From NCBI GenBank assembly GCA_023229525.1, contig JALNZC010000053.1, positions 1 to 25,266 on the forward strand: a stretch of 25,266 nucleotides of DNA. The letters are read 5' to 3'. Position 1 is the first letter of the stretch. Every line of letters starts with the position of its first letter. Under the pieces are notes generated by a model. It was not told the DNA's origin and did not search any database. It saw only the letters and a list, made by a program, of their open reading frames with translations. Source of the stretch: Bacteroidales bacterium (GTDB taxonomy: Bacteria > Bacteroidota > Bacteroidia > Bacteroidales > FEN-979). The position numbers and the translations under genes are program-made. This document shows positions 7,922 to 15,922 of the stretch, piece after piece.

Positions 7922-10327
7922 ATGAAAAACGTGAAAAAAGCACCCCGGAATCCAGAACTGGAAAAGAGTACCGGCCTGGAGGAACAACACATCTCTGTAA
8001 TCCTTACAGCAGATCAACAAGACAATATGAAACAATCTGATTTAACGCTCGTGGAGGAACCTGTATCAACCGCAGACACGCCAATGACCCTGGAATCACC
8101 AGCCGAAGCTGACTTACCTAAGGATTTACCGGGTAAAGCAACCGGTGAAATTGTTGCCACAGAAGAACAGAATGTGGTTACAGAAAATCCTTCAGACGAA
8201 AACACCGAAGTATCACCGGTTAAGATGGATGTAGAACCTGAAACAGTTCCTCTGTTTGAACCGGTAATTGAACTATCTGCGGAACCCGAAAAAAACCTTC
8301 TTGAGGAACCAATTAAAGAAGTTCTTGATGAACCAGTGAAAAATGTTCTTGAAGAATCTCTGAATGAAGTTCTTAAGGAACAGGTGAAAGAAGTTCTTGA
8401 TGAACCAGCGAATAACATTTCTGAGGAAAAGGTGAAAGAGGTTCCTGAAGAACCGGTGAAGGAAGTTCCCGATGAATCAGTGACGGATGTACTTCCTGAA
8501 CCCATTACAGATCTTGACGATCACTTGGATGTTAATCTGGACAATCATTCAGATGCTCACCTTGAGGCTTTGAGCGAAGCTGCTGCTGAGCATATCGGGC
8601 AGGATAATGCAGTTAATTATGATTCTTACACGCGCACGGAACTGGTCGATCTTCTCGAAAAAACAGTTGCCGAAACTGATATCAATGCAGTAAAGGCCAG
8701 GATCGCACTGATCAAGGTCGCATTCCTTAAAAAGAAAAAGGAAGAAAACCTCCAGAAATATGAAAATGCGATGGAGGAAGGAAGTACAAAGGAAGAGCTC
8801 GCAACAGAGCAAGATGAACTCGATATCAAATTCAATAATTTTTTCACTATATATAAAGCCAACAAGGCCCGTTATCTTGAGGAGCAGGAAAAGATCAAGC
8901 AGGAAAACCTGAAAAAGAAATTCCTTATCCTCGATGAACTCAAAACCCTCATCAATAGCGAAGAAACCCTCAAGAAAACGTACGATGAGTTTAAAATCCT
9001 CCAGGAACGATGGAAGGAAGTCGGTATGGTGCCTCGTACCGAAATCAATAATCTCTGGCAAAATTATCACTTCCTTGTTGAGAAATTTTTTGAAAAAGTA
9101 AAACTCAACAAAGAACTCAAGGATCTTGATCTCCGGAAAAATCTCGAAGCAAAGATGGCTCTTTGTGAAAAAACCGAGGAGTTACTGCTGGAAACATCTG
9201 TTCTTAAATCATTCAAGAAACTTCAGAAATATCATGAAGAGTGGAAGGAATTGGGACCAGTACCTGCAGATAAGAAAGATGAAATCTGGGAACGCTTCAA
9301 AACCGCAACAGATAAGATCAATGAACGTCGCCGCGATCATTATGCCATCATTGAAGAAGATCAGGTCAAAAACCTGGAAACCAAAACTGCCCTCTGTGAA
9401 CAGGCTGAAGTCGTCGTCGGTTTACCCAATGATTCGATTCGGGATTGGCAGGAAAATACCAACAAGGTCAATGACCTGCTGAAGATCTGGAAAAGCATAG
9501 GCCCTGTCCCCCAAAAAGTCAACGCCGAGATCTGGAACCGTTTCAAAACAAGTCTGGACAACTTTTTTGCCAATAAAAAGGAATATTTCGATAAGCTGAA
9601 AGAGCAGCAAATGCACAATTACAATCTCAAGGTTGAATTGTGCATGCAGTCCGAGGCATTGAAAACCAGCACCGACTGGAAAAAAACTTCCAACGAGCTG
9701 ATCCGTTTACAGGGAGAATGGAAAAAGATCGGGCCAGTACCCAAGAAACACAGCGACAAGATATGGAAACGCTTCCGGTCCGCCTGCGATGATTTCTTCA
9801 ATGCAAAACAAGGTTACTTCTCCAATATTCAGGCCAGTGAAGGTGAAAACCTCAATAAAAAGCTGGATGTTATGAAACGGTTACGGGAATATCAGTTCAC
9901 TGACGACAAACCTGCCAACCTGGAGGTATTGAAGAACTTCCAGCGCGAATGGACCGAGATCGGTCATATTCCCATTAAAGAGAAAGACAAGGTGCAGAAC
10001 GATTTCCGCGCTCTGATCAATGAACATCTGGATAAGTTGAAAATCAGCGAAGTTGAGATGAGCACCGTGAATTTCCAGGCGCGGGTCGATCATTTAAAAA
10101 ACGATCCCAATGCACGACGGGTGATGGGTAAAGAGCGGGAATTCCTTGCTACGAAGATCTCGAAAATGAAAGAAGAGATCATTCTGTGGGAAAATAACAT
10201 CGGCTTCTTTGCCAAATCTAAAAGTGCTGCCCTGGTAAAAGAAGAATTTGAAAACAAGATTAATAAGGCAAAAAGCGAGCTTAAGGTACTGGAAGCAAAG
10301 ATGAAGATCCTCAGGCAGCAGAGTTAA
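7922..10327 (+). CDS. DUF349 domain protein with five repeats and acidic N-terminal octapeptide repeats
   Basis: An 801-residue soluble protein with no signal peptide. Residues ~1-210 are acidic and low in complexity. At 123-194 there are nine consecutive octapeptides of the type VKEVLDEP. From ~280 the protein is highly charged and helical. It contains five DUF349 units recognised by W-K/T-x-[IV/L]-G-x-[VI]-P near residues 363, 440, 522, 600 and 676 (WKEVGMVP, WKELGPVP, WKSIGPVP, WKKIGPVP, WTEIGHIP). A coiled-coil C-terminus follows. DUF349 proteins are common single-copy genes in Bacteroidota and their biochemical role is not established. It sits upstream of aroC in the same direction, separated by 177 bp of repeat, so co-transcription is possible. 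Confidence 0.88.
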   Translation: MKNVKKAPRNPELEKSTGLEEQHISVILTADQQDNMKQSDLTLVEEPVSTADTPMTLESPAEADLPKDLPGKATGEIVATEEQNVVTENPSDENTEVSPVKMDVEPETVPLFEPVIELSAEPEKNLLEEPIKEVLDEPVKNVLEESLNEVLKEQVKEVLDEPANNISEEKVKEVPEEPVKEVPDESVTDVLPEPITDLDDHLDVNLDNHSDAHLEALSEAAAEHIGQDNAVNYDSYTRTELVDLLEKTVAETDINAVKARIALIKVAFLKKKKEENLQKYENAMEEGSTKEELATEQDELDIKFNNFFTIYKANKARYLEEQEKIKQENLKKKFLILDELKTLINSEETLKKTYDEFKILQERWKEVGMVPRTEINNLWQNYHFLVEKFFEKVKLNKELKDLDLRKNLEAKMALCEKTEELLLETSVLKSFKKLQKYHEEWKELGPVPADKKDEIWERFKTATDKINERRRDHYAIIEEDQVKNLETKTALCEQAEVVVGLPNDSIRDWQENTNKVNDLLKIWKSIGPVPQKVNAEIWNRFKTSLDNFFANKKEYFDKLKEQQMHNYNLKVELCMQSEALKTSTDWKKTSNELIRLQGEWKKIGPVPKKHSDKIWKRFRSACDDFFNAKQGYFSNIQASEGENLNKKLDVMKRLREYQFTDDKPANLEVLKNFQREWTEIGHIPIKEKDKVQNDFRALINEHLDKLKISEVEMSTVNFQARVDHLKNDPNARRVMGKEREFLATKISKMKEEIILWENNIGFFAKSKSAALVKEEFENKINKAKSELKVLEAKMKILRQQS

Positions 10328-10335
10328 GAAGAGAA

Positions 10336-10475
10336 TCCAGATGCAGGATACAGGATTCTGGATACTAGATTCTGGATGCAGAGTCGTTATGTGTCCGATA
10401 AATGCGTGTTGCACTCGCTGATTCAGGAAGCAGGATTCTCCCATCTCCTTGAGGAGAGGGATTAGGGGGTGAGGC
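10336..10475 (-). repeat. Composite repeat element (heptamers + C-rich hairpin), minus orientation
   Basis: Read on the minus strand, 10475-10440 gives CCTCACCCCCTAATCCC, then CTCTCCTCAAGGAG (hairpin). This leads to AGAATCCTGC, a GCGAGTGC remnant and then 7-bp-phased units AGAATCT, AGTATCC, AGAATCC, TGTATCC and TGCATCT down to 10336. It has the same module order as the copies at 14500 and 23100 but the opposite orientation. It fills most of the gap between the DUF349 gene and aroC. Confidence 0.8.
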
Positions 10476-10479
10476 CTTA

Positions 10480-10507
10480 AAATCTAAACTCTTAAATCCA
10501 AATCATG
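10480..10507 (+). repeat. AT-rich heptamers running into the aroC start codon
   Basis: Four phased units, AAATCTA, AACTCTT, AAATCCA and AATCATG, run directly into the aroC ATG, which is the last three bases of the fourth unit. No Shine-Dalgarno is present. The A-rich leader is typical of Bacteroidota starts. Confidence 0.6.
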
Positions 10508-11632
10508 TCTGGCAATTCATTCGGAAAGGCACTGGTGCTCACTACTTTCGGTGAATCGCACGGAAAGGCTGTAGGTGGCGTACTTGACGGATTCCCTTCC
10601 AATATTGAAATTGACATTGACTTTATCCAATCGGAACTGAACCGCAGGAAACCCCTTTCAGCCATCTTTTCGACCTCCCGCGAGGAAGAAGACTGTGTCG
10701 AGATCCTTTCCGGATTGTTTGAAAATAAATCAACCGGGGCTCCTATTGCTTTTCTCGTATATAATGCGGATCAACGTCCTATCGATTACGAATATCTGAA
10801 AGAGGCATACCGTCCTTCCCACGCGGATTTTACTTACCAGCAAAAGTATGGTCATCGTGATTATCGAGGCGGAGGACGTGCTTCTGCACGTGAAACACTG
10901 GCCCGGGTCATCGGCGGGGCATTTTCCAAGATCCTTCTGAAACGGAACGATATCACCATTCAATCCTGGATCAGCCAGATCGGACCTTTCCAGATGCGCA
11001 ATCCTGCTTGTACCTCACCCCCTAACCCCTCTCCTCAAGGAGAGGGGAACATCCAGCATCCAGCATCCAACTTCCAGGATACTGCATCCTGTATCCTGCA
11101 TCCTGCATCTGTTAGCTTACCAGCTGAGGTTCTGGATTTTCTGGATCAGTTGAAACGAGACGGCGATACAGCCGGAGGGATCATTTCCTGCAGTGTTACA
11201 GGAGTTCCGGCTGGGTTGGGGGAACCGGTCTTCGACAAACTCCAGGCAGATCTTGCCAAAGCCATGTTAAGCATCAACACTGTAAAAGGTTTTGAATACG
11301 GATCGGGTTTCGGGAGCGCATCCATGAAGGGATCTGAACACAACGACTGCTTTGTAAGTGAAAAGGGTAAGATCAAAACATTAACCAATTTTTCGGGTGG
11401 TATCCAGGGAGGAATTTCCAATGGAGAGGAGATCTTTTTCCGGGTAGCTTTTAAGCCCGTTTCATCACTGATGAAGGAACAGGAAACGGTGACCACGGAT
11501 GGAACCCCGATCCGGATCCCGGCAAAAGGGCGCCACGATGTCTGTGTTGTTCCCCGTGCCCTTCCCATTGTCGAAGCCATGGCCGCCCTGGTACTGGCGG
11601 ATCATCTTTTAAGGATGAGCTACAACCTTTGA
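10505..11632 (+). CDS. aroC: Chorismate synthase, with in-frame repeat-derived insertion
   Basis: A 375-residue protein that converts 5-enolpyruvylshikimate 3-phosphate to chorismate (reduced FMN as cofactor), the last shikimate-pathway step, in the cytosol. Conserved segments are all present: GESHGKAVGG at 14-23, RPSHADFTYQQKYG, the FMN-binding RGGGRASARET, GFEYGSGFG, SGGIQGGISNG, and RHDVCVVPRALPIVEAM near the C-terminus. Between the strand WISQIGPFQM and the LDFLDQLKRDGDTAGG helix, residues ~169-203 are encoded by an intergenic repeat element (CTSPPNPSPQGEG, then heptamer-encoded residues). This replaces a variable surface segment. The frame is intact and all catalytic motifs survive, so the enzyme is probably functional. 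No other shikimate genes are nearby. Confidence 0.95.
   Translation: MSGNSFGKALVLTTFGESHGKAVGGVLDGFPSNIEIDIDFIQSELNRRKPLSAIFSTSREEEDCVEILSGLFENKSTGAPIAFLVYNADQRPIDYEYLKEAYRPSHADFTYQQKYGHRDYRGGGRASARETLARVIGGAFSKILLKRNDITIQSWISQIGPFQMRNPACTSPPNPSPQGEGNIQHPASNFQDTASCILHPASVSLPAEVLDFLDQLKRDGDTAGGIISCSVTGVPAGLGEPVFDKLQADLAKAMLSINTVKGFEYGSGFGSASMKGSEHNDCFVSEKGKIKTLTNFSGGIQGGISNGEEIFFRVAFKPVSSLMKEQETVTTDGTPIRIPAKGRHDVCVVPRALPIVEAMAALVLADHLLRMSYNL
11012..11112 (+). repeat. Composite repeat element inside aroC
   Basis: ACCTCACCCCCTAA begins at 11012. A 10-bp stem follows, CCCCTCTCCT (11026-11035) with AGGAGAGGGG (11038-11047). Then nine phased heptamers run from 11050 to 11112 (CATCCAG, CATCCAG, CATCCAA, CTTCCAG, GATACTG, CATCCTG, TATCCTG, CATCCTG, CATCTGT). 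The same two modules in the same order occur between genes at 14503, 23100 and (reversed) 10440. Here they are translated without a stop. Confidence 0.92.
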
Positions 11633-11636
11633 AATA

Positions 11637-11725
11637 AGGAATGAGAAATGAGGAATGAGGAATTAGTAAATTCAGAAATCGTAACTTCAACTTGAACAAT
11701 CCTTAAATCTAAATTAATTCCTCAT
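11637..11725. repeat. AT-rich heptamer tract between convergent aroC and aguA
   Basis: AGGAATG, AGAAATG, AGGAATG, AGGAATT and AGTAAAT are phased from 11637 to 11671. A second short run (AATCCTT, AAATCTA, AATTAAT) occupies about 11698-11718. No classical terminator with a T-run is visible in this convergent gap. Confidence 0.65.
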
Positions 11726-12778
11726 TCATTCCGGTTCTTGTTGAGATAAACAGTGGAAGGAACCCAATCCCCAGATGATATCTACCGAATCAATACCGAT
11801 AATGGTACGTCCGGGGAAACACTCCTCAAGGATTTGCATTGCCCGGTCATCTTCGCTACAACGGAAATTGGGGACAATCACGGAATTATTGGCAATATAA
11901 AAATTGGCATAGGATGCGGGTAACCGTTGACCTTCGTAGATCACCGGTCGTGGCATAGGAATCTCGGCGATGTCAAGTTGTTTATTGTCGGGTAACCGGA
12001 ATGTTTTCAGTTTTTTCAGTGCTTCCTTCAAAACCGGATAGTTATCATCCGACCGTCGGGTCTCCACCATGGTGATCATCCCGTCTTCCCTAAAGAACCT
12101 CGAAATATCATCTATATGACCATTGGTGTCGTCTCCGGCAATTCCTTCATCAAGCCAAAGAACCTGATCGACGCCATAAAAATTCCGAAGATAATCCTCA
12201 ATTTCGTGTTGTAAAAGATCCGGATTCCGGTTTTCATGCAACAAACACTGCATAGTTGTAAGGAGGGTCCCATTACCATTGAAGTCAACGGCTCCTCCTT
12301 CCATTACGATCCCAGGATAAAAAACAGGGATATTCAGCGCTTTTGCTATCAATCCGGGGATCTGCTCATCCAGTTCGTGGTCGTATTTATTGCCCCAAGC
12401 ATTGTATTTCCAACTCACGATGATTTTGGGTTCCGCACTTCCTTTGTTCAGGAGAAATGCAGGTCCGTGATCGCGGCACCAGGCATCATTGGTAGGATGG
12501 ATATACAAAGAAATCTTAGCCATGTCAATTCCCAGGGCGGACAAATCATGGGTTACTATCCCGGCCAAAGCCTCGTTCCGTACATTGATACAAACCTGCT
12601 CTCCTTTGGTCAATTCCTTGATAAAGCGGTTATAAACTGGAAATATCCGGTTCAAGGTACCCGGCCATGAATAGGAATCATCATGCGGATAACTGAGCCA
12701 GGTGGCTCGATGCCGTTCCCATTCTGCCGGAAAAGAATACCCCAGCTGTTTGGGAGTAAGAGTTGGAAACAGAAACAT
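11726..12778 (-). CDS. aguA: Agmatine deiminase (Porphyromonas-type peptidylarginine deiminase family)
   Basis: A 350-residue protein that hydrolyses agmatine to N-carbamoylputrescine and ammonia in the cytosol. It has the guanidino-group-modifying fold motifs: WCRDHGP at 100-106, MEGGAVDFNGNGT at ~159-171, the His/Asp pair in NGHIDDISRF (His221), and the C-terminal nucleophile Cys343 in GSFHCLSQQ. Length is at the family norm (about 340-370). There is no secretion signal, unlike the Porphyromonas virulence PAD. The downstream partner enzyme, N-carbamoylputrescine amidase, is the next gene upstream on the same strand, which fixes the pathway as arginine to agmatine to putrescine. Its leader contains two AAATCGT heptamers touching the ATG. 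The 309-bp gap to aguB is filled by a repeat array. Confidence 0.93.
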   Translation of the reverse strand: MFLFPTLTPKQLGYSFPAEWERHRATWLSYPHDDSYSWPGTLNRIFPVYNRFIKELTKGEQVCINVRNEALAGIVTHDLSALGIDMAKISLYIHPTNDAWCRDHGPAFLLNKGSAEPKIIVSWKYNAWGNKYDHELDEQIPGLIAKALNIPVFYPGIVMEGGAVDFNGNGTLLTTMQCLLHENRNPDLLQHEIEDYLRNFYGVDQVLWLDEGIAGDDTNGHIDDISRFFREDGMITMVETRRSDDNYPVLKEALKKLKTFRLPDNKQLDIAEIPMPRPVIYEGQRLPASYANFYIANNSVIVPNFRCSEDDRAMQILEECFPGRTIIGIDSVDIIWGLGSFHCLSQQEPE

Positions 12779-12846
12779 TTACGATTTACGATTTGAAAAT
12801 TTGAAAATTTGAGGATTTGAAGATTATAAAAAACGATAAAGTATGC

Positions 12847-13100
12847 TGCATCCAGTATCCTCCATCAGGAGCGAAGCGACCTCTTATCCTCCATCGCGAG
12901 CGAAGCGAGCTTTTATCCTGTATCGCGAGTGAAGCGAGCTTTTATCCTGTATCGCGAGCGAAGCGAGTCTGCATCCTGTATCGCGAGCGAAGCGAGTCTG
13001 CATCCTGTATCGCGAGCGAAGCGAGCTTTTATCCTGTATCGCGAGCGAAGCGAGTCTGCATCCTGCATCAGCGAGCGCAGCGAGTTTTTATCCTTCATCG
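12847..13100 (-). repeat. 29-bp tandem array (8 copies) between aguB and aguA
   Basis: The GCGAAGC-type core recurs at 12871, 12900, 12929, 12958, 12987, 13016, 13045 and 13075, a 29-bp period with one 30. The unit is GCGAGCGAAGCGAGC followed by TTTTATCCTGTATC or TCTGCATCCTGTATC. One copy reads GTGAAGC and the last reads GCGCAGC. The array overlaps the end of aguB, supplying its last codons and TAA stop. At 12781-12830 there is an AT-rich repeat of ACGATTT heptamers followed by GAAAATTT-type 8-mers next to the aguA start. Confidence 0.93.
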
Positions 13101-13963
13101 GAAAACCGATCCAGTATCGGTCCATAGCTGTCGATTCGCCGGTCACGCAGGAATGGCCAGTGGACACGGATTTCGTCAATGACAGAGAGATCGATTCGTT
13201 GTACATGAATTTCCTCAGAATCGTGCGAAGCCTCATACAGTATTTCGCCAAAAGGACCTGCAACAAACGACCCTCCCCAGAAATGCATCGCCTCTTCAGT
13301 CCCGGTACGGTTCACCGAAACCACAAAAACTCCGTTGGCGATGGCATGTCCCCGCTGGATAGTCTGCCATGCCTGGTATTGCTGAAGATTCACATTTCCT
13401 GATTGAGCCGGCGCCCATCCGATAGCTGTCGGGTAAAAAAGGATCTGTGCCCCAAGCAATGTAGTGATCCTGGCGGCTTCTGGATACCATTGATCCCAAC
13501 AGATCAGTGTGCCGATACGCGCATACCGTGTTTCAAATACCTTATATCCGGCATCTCCGGGGGTAAAATAAAACTTTTCGTAGAAGCCCGGATCATCCGG
13601 GATGTGGTGCTTACGGTACTTTCCCAGAAATTCGCCATCGGCATCAATAACCGCAACGGCGTTGTGATACACCCCCTGTGCACGCTTTTCAAAAAGCGAA
13701 GCCACAATGACTACTTCCAGCTCCTTTGCCAGTTTCCCCAGTTGATTGGTGGAAGGACCGGGGATCGGTTCAGCCAGACTGAAAAAATGATAATTCTCTT
13801 CAAAACAAAAGTAGACAGAGGTAAAAAGTTCCTGGAGGCAGATGATCTGAGCTCCCTGTAAAGCCGCCTCACGTATCTTTCCGCAGGCCTTATCCAGGTT
13901 GGTTTTCTTGTCGTTGCCGCAGGTCATTTGGATAAGGCCGACATTCACTGATTTTTCCGACAT
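13088..13963 (-). CDS. aguB: N-carbamoylputrescine amidase
   Basis: A nitrilase-superfamily hydrolase of 291 residues that converts N-carbamoylputrescine to putrescine, CO2 and ammonia. The Glu-Lys-Cys triad is visible: Glu45 in CLQELF, Lys118 in KYRKHHIP and Cys155 in LICWDQWYPE. The last of these is typical of the AguB branch. I chose the ATG at 13963 (MSEKSVNVGLIQ) because family members begin just before the first strand and an AGGA lies right upstream. An in-frame ATG at 13987 would add eight residues. The gene is 49 nt downstream of ribH on the same strand and may be read through from the riboflavin operon. Its last three codons and stop are repeat sequence (see the array at 12847). Confidence 0.93.
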   Translation of the reverse strand: MSEKSVNVGLIQMTCGNDKKTNLDKACGKIREAALQGAQIICLQELFTSVYFCFEENYHFFSLAEPIPGPSTNQLGKLAKELEVVIVASLFEKRAQGVYHNAVAVIDADGEFLGKYRKHHIPDDPGFYEKFYFTPGDAGYKVFETRYARIGTLICWDQWYPEAARITTLLGAQILFYPTAIGWAPAQSGNVNLQQYQAWQTIQRGHAIANGVFVVSVNRTGTEEAMHFWGGSFVAGPFGEILYEASHDSEEIHVQRIDLSVIDEIRVHWPFLRDRRIDSYGPILDRFSDEG

Positions 13964-14012
13964 TCCTAAAAGATATAAATTAAGCAAGACAAAAACGGTT
14001 GATGGTAAAAGG

Positions 14013-14474
14013 TCAAATCTCTTTCATGAGATTAGCCATTTCGATTGCCGCCAGTGCCGCATCGAAACCTTTATTACCACCTTTAGTACCCGCCCGCTCG
14101 ATGGCTTGCTCCAGGTTATCGGTGGTAAGCACCCCGAAAATGACAGGAGAACCGGATTCAAGAGCCACCTGAGCTACTCCTTTTGAGACTTCGGCAGCCA
14201 CATAATCAAAATGCGGGGTCGCACCGCGGATCACGGCGCCAAGACAAATCACCGCATCAAACCGCTTGCTACCAACCAGCTTTTTTGCTAGTATAGGGAT
14301 CTCAAAGGATCCGGGTGACCAAACCACTTCGATGTTTTCTTCACCGGCGCCATGACGTTTTAATCCATCCAGACAACCAATCAGCAGTTTCCCGCTGATG
14401 AATTCGTTAAAACGGGCAATGACGATACCGAACTTCAGTCCTTTAGCGTCAAGTTTACCTTCTATTATTTTCAT
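14013..14474 (-). CDS. ribH: 6,7-dimethyl-8-ribityllumazine synthase
   Basis: A 153-residue protein, the normal length. It condenses 5-amino-6-ribitylaminouracil with 3,4-dihydroxy-2-butanone 4-phosphate to the lumazine precursor of riboflavin, usually as a 60-subunit shell or pentamer. Motifs: ARFNEFIS (Phe22, substrate stacking), SPGSFEIP at 53-60, GAVIRGATPHFDYV with catalytic His88, and the C-terminal GNKGFDAALAAIEMANL. It is the last rib gene of the cluster, separated from ribBA by a 143-bp composite repeat. The leader on the sense strand is AT-rich heptamers phased with the ATG. Confidence 0.96.
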   Translation of the reverse strand: MKIIEGKLDAKGLKFGIVIARFNEFISGKLLIGCLDGLKRHGAGEENIEVVWSPGSFEIPILAKKLVGSKRFDAVICLGAVIRGATPHFDYVAAEVSKGVAQVALESGSPVIFGVLTTDNLEQAIERAGTKGGNKGFDAALAAIEMANLMKEI

Positions 14475-14617
14475 AACTAAAATTTATGATTTAAAATTTT
14501 AACACCTCACCCCCTACACCTCTCCTCAAGGAGAGGGGAGAATCCTGTATCCTGTATCCTGTATCCTGTATCCTGTATCCTGTATCCTGTATCCTGTATC
14601 CAGCATCCAACATCCTT
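14475..14617 (+). repeat. Composite repeat element between ribBA and ribH
   Basis: Three AT-rich heptamers (AAAATTT, ATGATTT, AAAATTT; 14479-14499) lead into CACCTCACCCCCTACACC. The hairpin CTCTCCTCAAGGAGAG follows, then eight exact ATCCTGT heptamers (14542-14597) and three variants (ATCCAGC, ATCCAAC, ATCCTTT) that reach the ribBA stop codon. The element lies inside the rib operon, antisense to its reading direction. Confidence 0.92.
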
Positions 14618-15850
14618 TTATTTCTTATCCAGCAAACTATCCTCACTAAACGTCATCAAATGCCCCATCTTCTCTTTTTTCGTTTTCAGATATCTTATGT
14701 TGCGTGCATTCCTCCCGATCTCAATTGGGATCCGTTCAACGATCTCCAGTCCGAAGCCTTCGAGTCCGGATATTTTTTTGGGATTATTGGTAAGCAATCT
14801 CAGTTTTTTAATACCCAGATCGACAAGGATCTCGGCGCCGGTCCCATAATCACGCAGATCAGCATCAAAACCAAGGGCATTGTTGGCCTCAACAGTATCC
14901 ATACCCTGATCCTGGAGCACATAAGCCCGCATTTTATTTGGGAAACCGATCCCCCTGCCTTCCTGACGCATATAAAGCAGAACGCCACGTCCTTCAGCGG
15001 CAATCTTACGAAGCGCGAAATCAAGCTGGTCGCCGCAATCACAACGCTTTGAGCCAAACACATCGCCGGTAAGACATTCCGAATGTACTCTGGCCAGCAC
15101 GGGTTTACCGTCGGCAATATTTCCTTTGACCAATGCCAGGTGATTTTCCTTGCTGATCTTGCTGATATAGCTCACTGCCTTGAAATCACCGTATTTGGTG
15201 GGCATATCTACTTCGGCAGCTCGTTCGATGAGGGTTTCCGTTTTCCGGCGGTAATCGATCAAAGCGGCAATGGTGACGATCTTGAGCTTGTGATTCTTCA
15301 CATAAACCAGCAGTTCCGGCACCCGGGCCATAGTGCCGTCTTCATTCATGATCTCACAGATTACGCCAGCCGGATAAAGGCCTGCCAGTTTGGCCAGGTC
15401 AACCGATGCTTCGGTATGTCCGGCCCTCACCAATACACCCCCCTCTTTATATTCAATCGGAAAGATATGACCGGGACGTGTAAAATCGCGTGCCTTGGTC
15501 TGGTTGTCAATCAATCTGTTAATGGTTAATGCCCGTTCCTGGGCCGAAATACCGGTGGAACATTCAATCGCATCAACTGACACTGTAAATGCCGTGCGGT
15601 TAGGATCGGTATTCTTTACCACCATCCTTTCAATATTCAATTCTTCCAACCGGTCACGGACAATGGGTAAACAGATCAATCCACCCGCATGTTTGGCCAT
15701 GAAATTGACTATCGCTGGGGTCACTTTTTCTGCGGCAATCACCAGGTCTCCTTCGTTCTCACGGTCCTCATCATCAACTACCACAATCATTTTTCCCCTC
15801 CGGATGTCCTCAATGGCTTCTTCTATCGTATTAAAATGGTTGTTTTTCAT
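14618..15850 (-). CDS. ribBA: Bifunctional 3,4-dihydroxy-2-butanone-4-phosphate synthase / GTP cyclohydrolase II
   Basis: A 410-residue fusion. The N-terminal DHBP synthase domain (1-~205) has VVDDEDRENEGD (residues 24-35, metal and catalytic acids) and RAGHTEASVDLAKLAG at 142-157. The C-terminal GTP cyclohydrolase II domain has zinc ligands Cys259, Cys270 and Cys272 in HSECLTGDVFGSKRCDC, then YMRQEGRGIGF and LTNNPKKISGLEGFGL. It provides both precursors of riboflavin, from ribulose 5-phosphate and GTP. It is the third gene of the rib operon, 72 nt after ribE. Both domains look complete, so it is not one of the degenerate RibBA forms. Confidence 0.97.
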   Translation of the reverse strand: MKNNHFNTIEEAIEDIRRGKMIVVVDDEDRENEGDLVIAAEKVTPAIVNFMAKHAGGLICLPIVRDRLEELNIERMVVKNTDPNRTAFTVSVDAIECSTGISAQERALTINRLIDNQTKARDFTRPGHIFPIEYKEGGVLVRAGHTEASVDLAKLAGLYPAGVICEIMNEDGTMARVPELLVYVKNHKLKIVTIAALIDYRRKTETLIERAAEVDMPTKYGDFKAVSYISKISKENHLALVKGNIADGKPVLARVHSECLTGDVFGSKRCDCGDQLDFALRKIAAEGRGVLLYMRQEGRGIGFPNKMRAYVLQDQGMDTVEANNALGFDADLRDYGTGAEILVDLGIKKLRLLTNNPKKISGLEGFGLEIVERIPIEIGRNARNIRYLKTKKEKMGHLMTFSEDSLLDKK

Positions 15851-15922
15851 CTTAGTCTAAATTATCCAATCAATCACTAAATCCCTCAATCTCTTTATTA
15901 TTTAATCGACCTTTTCAACGTG

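Noticed and set aside
11026..11047. Intrinsic terminator inside aroC
   Set aside because: The stem is perfect but no T-run follows, and the same hairpin occurs as a repeat module elsewhere. Premature termination would abolish an essential gene.
12817..13402. Open frames across the aguB-aguA array
   Set aside because: They consist of repeat sequence and shadows of aguB on the opposite strand.
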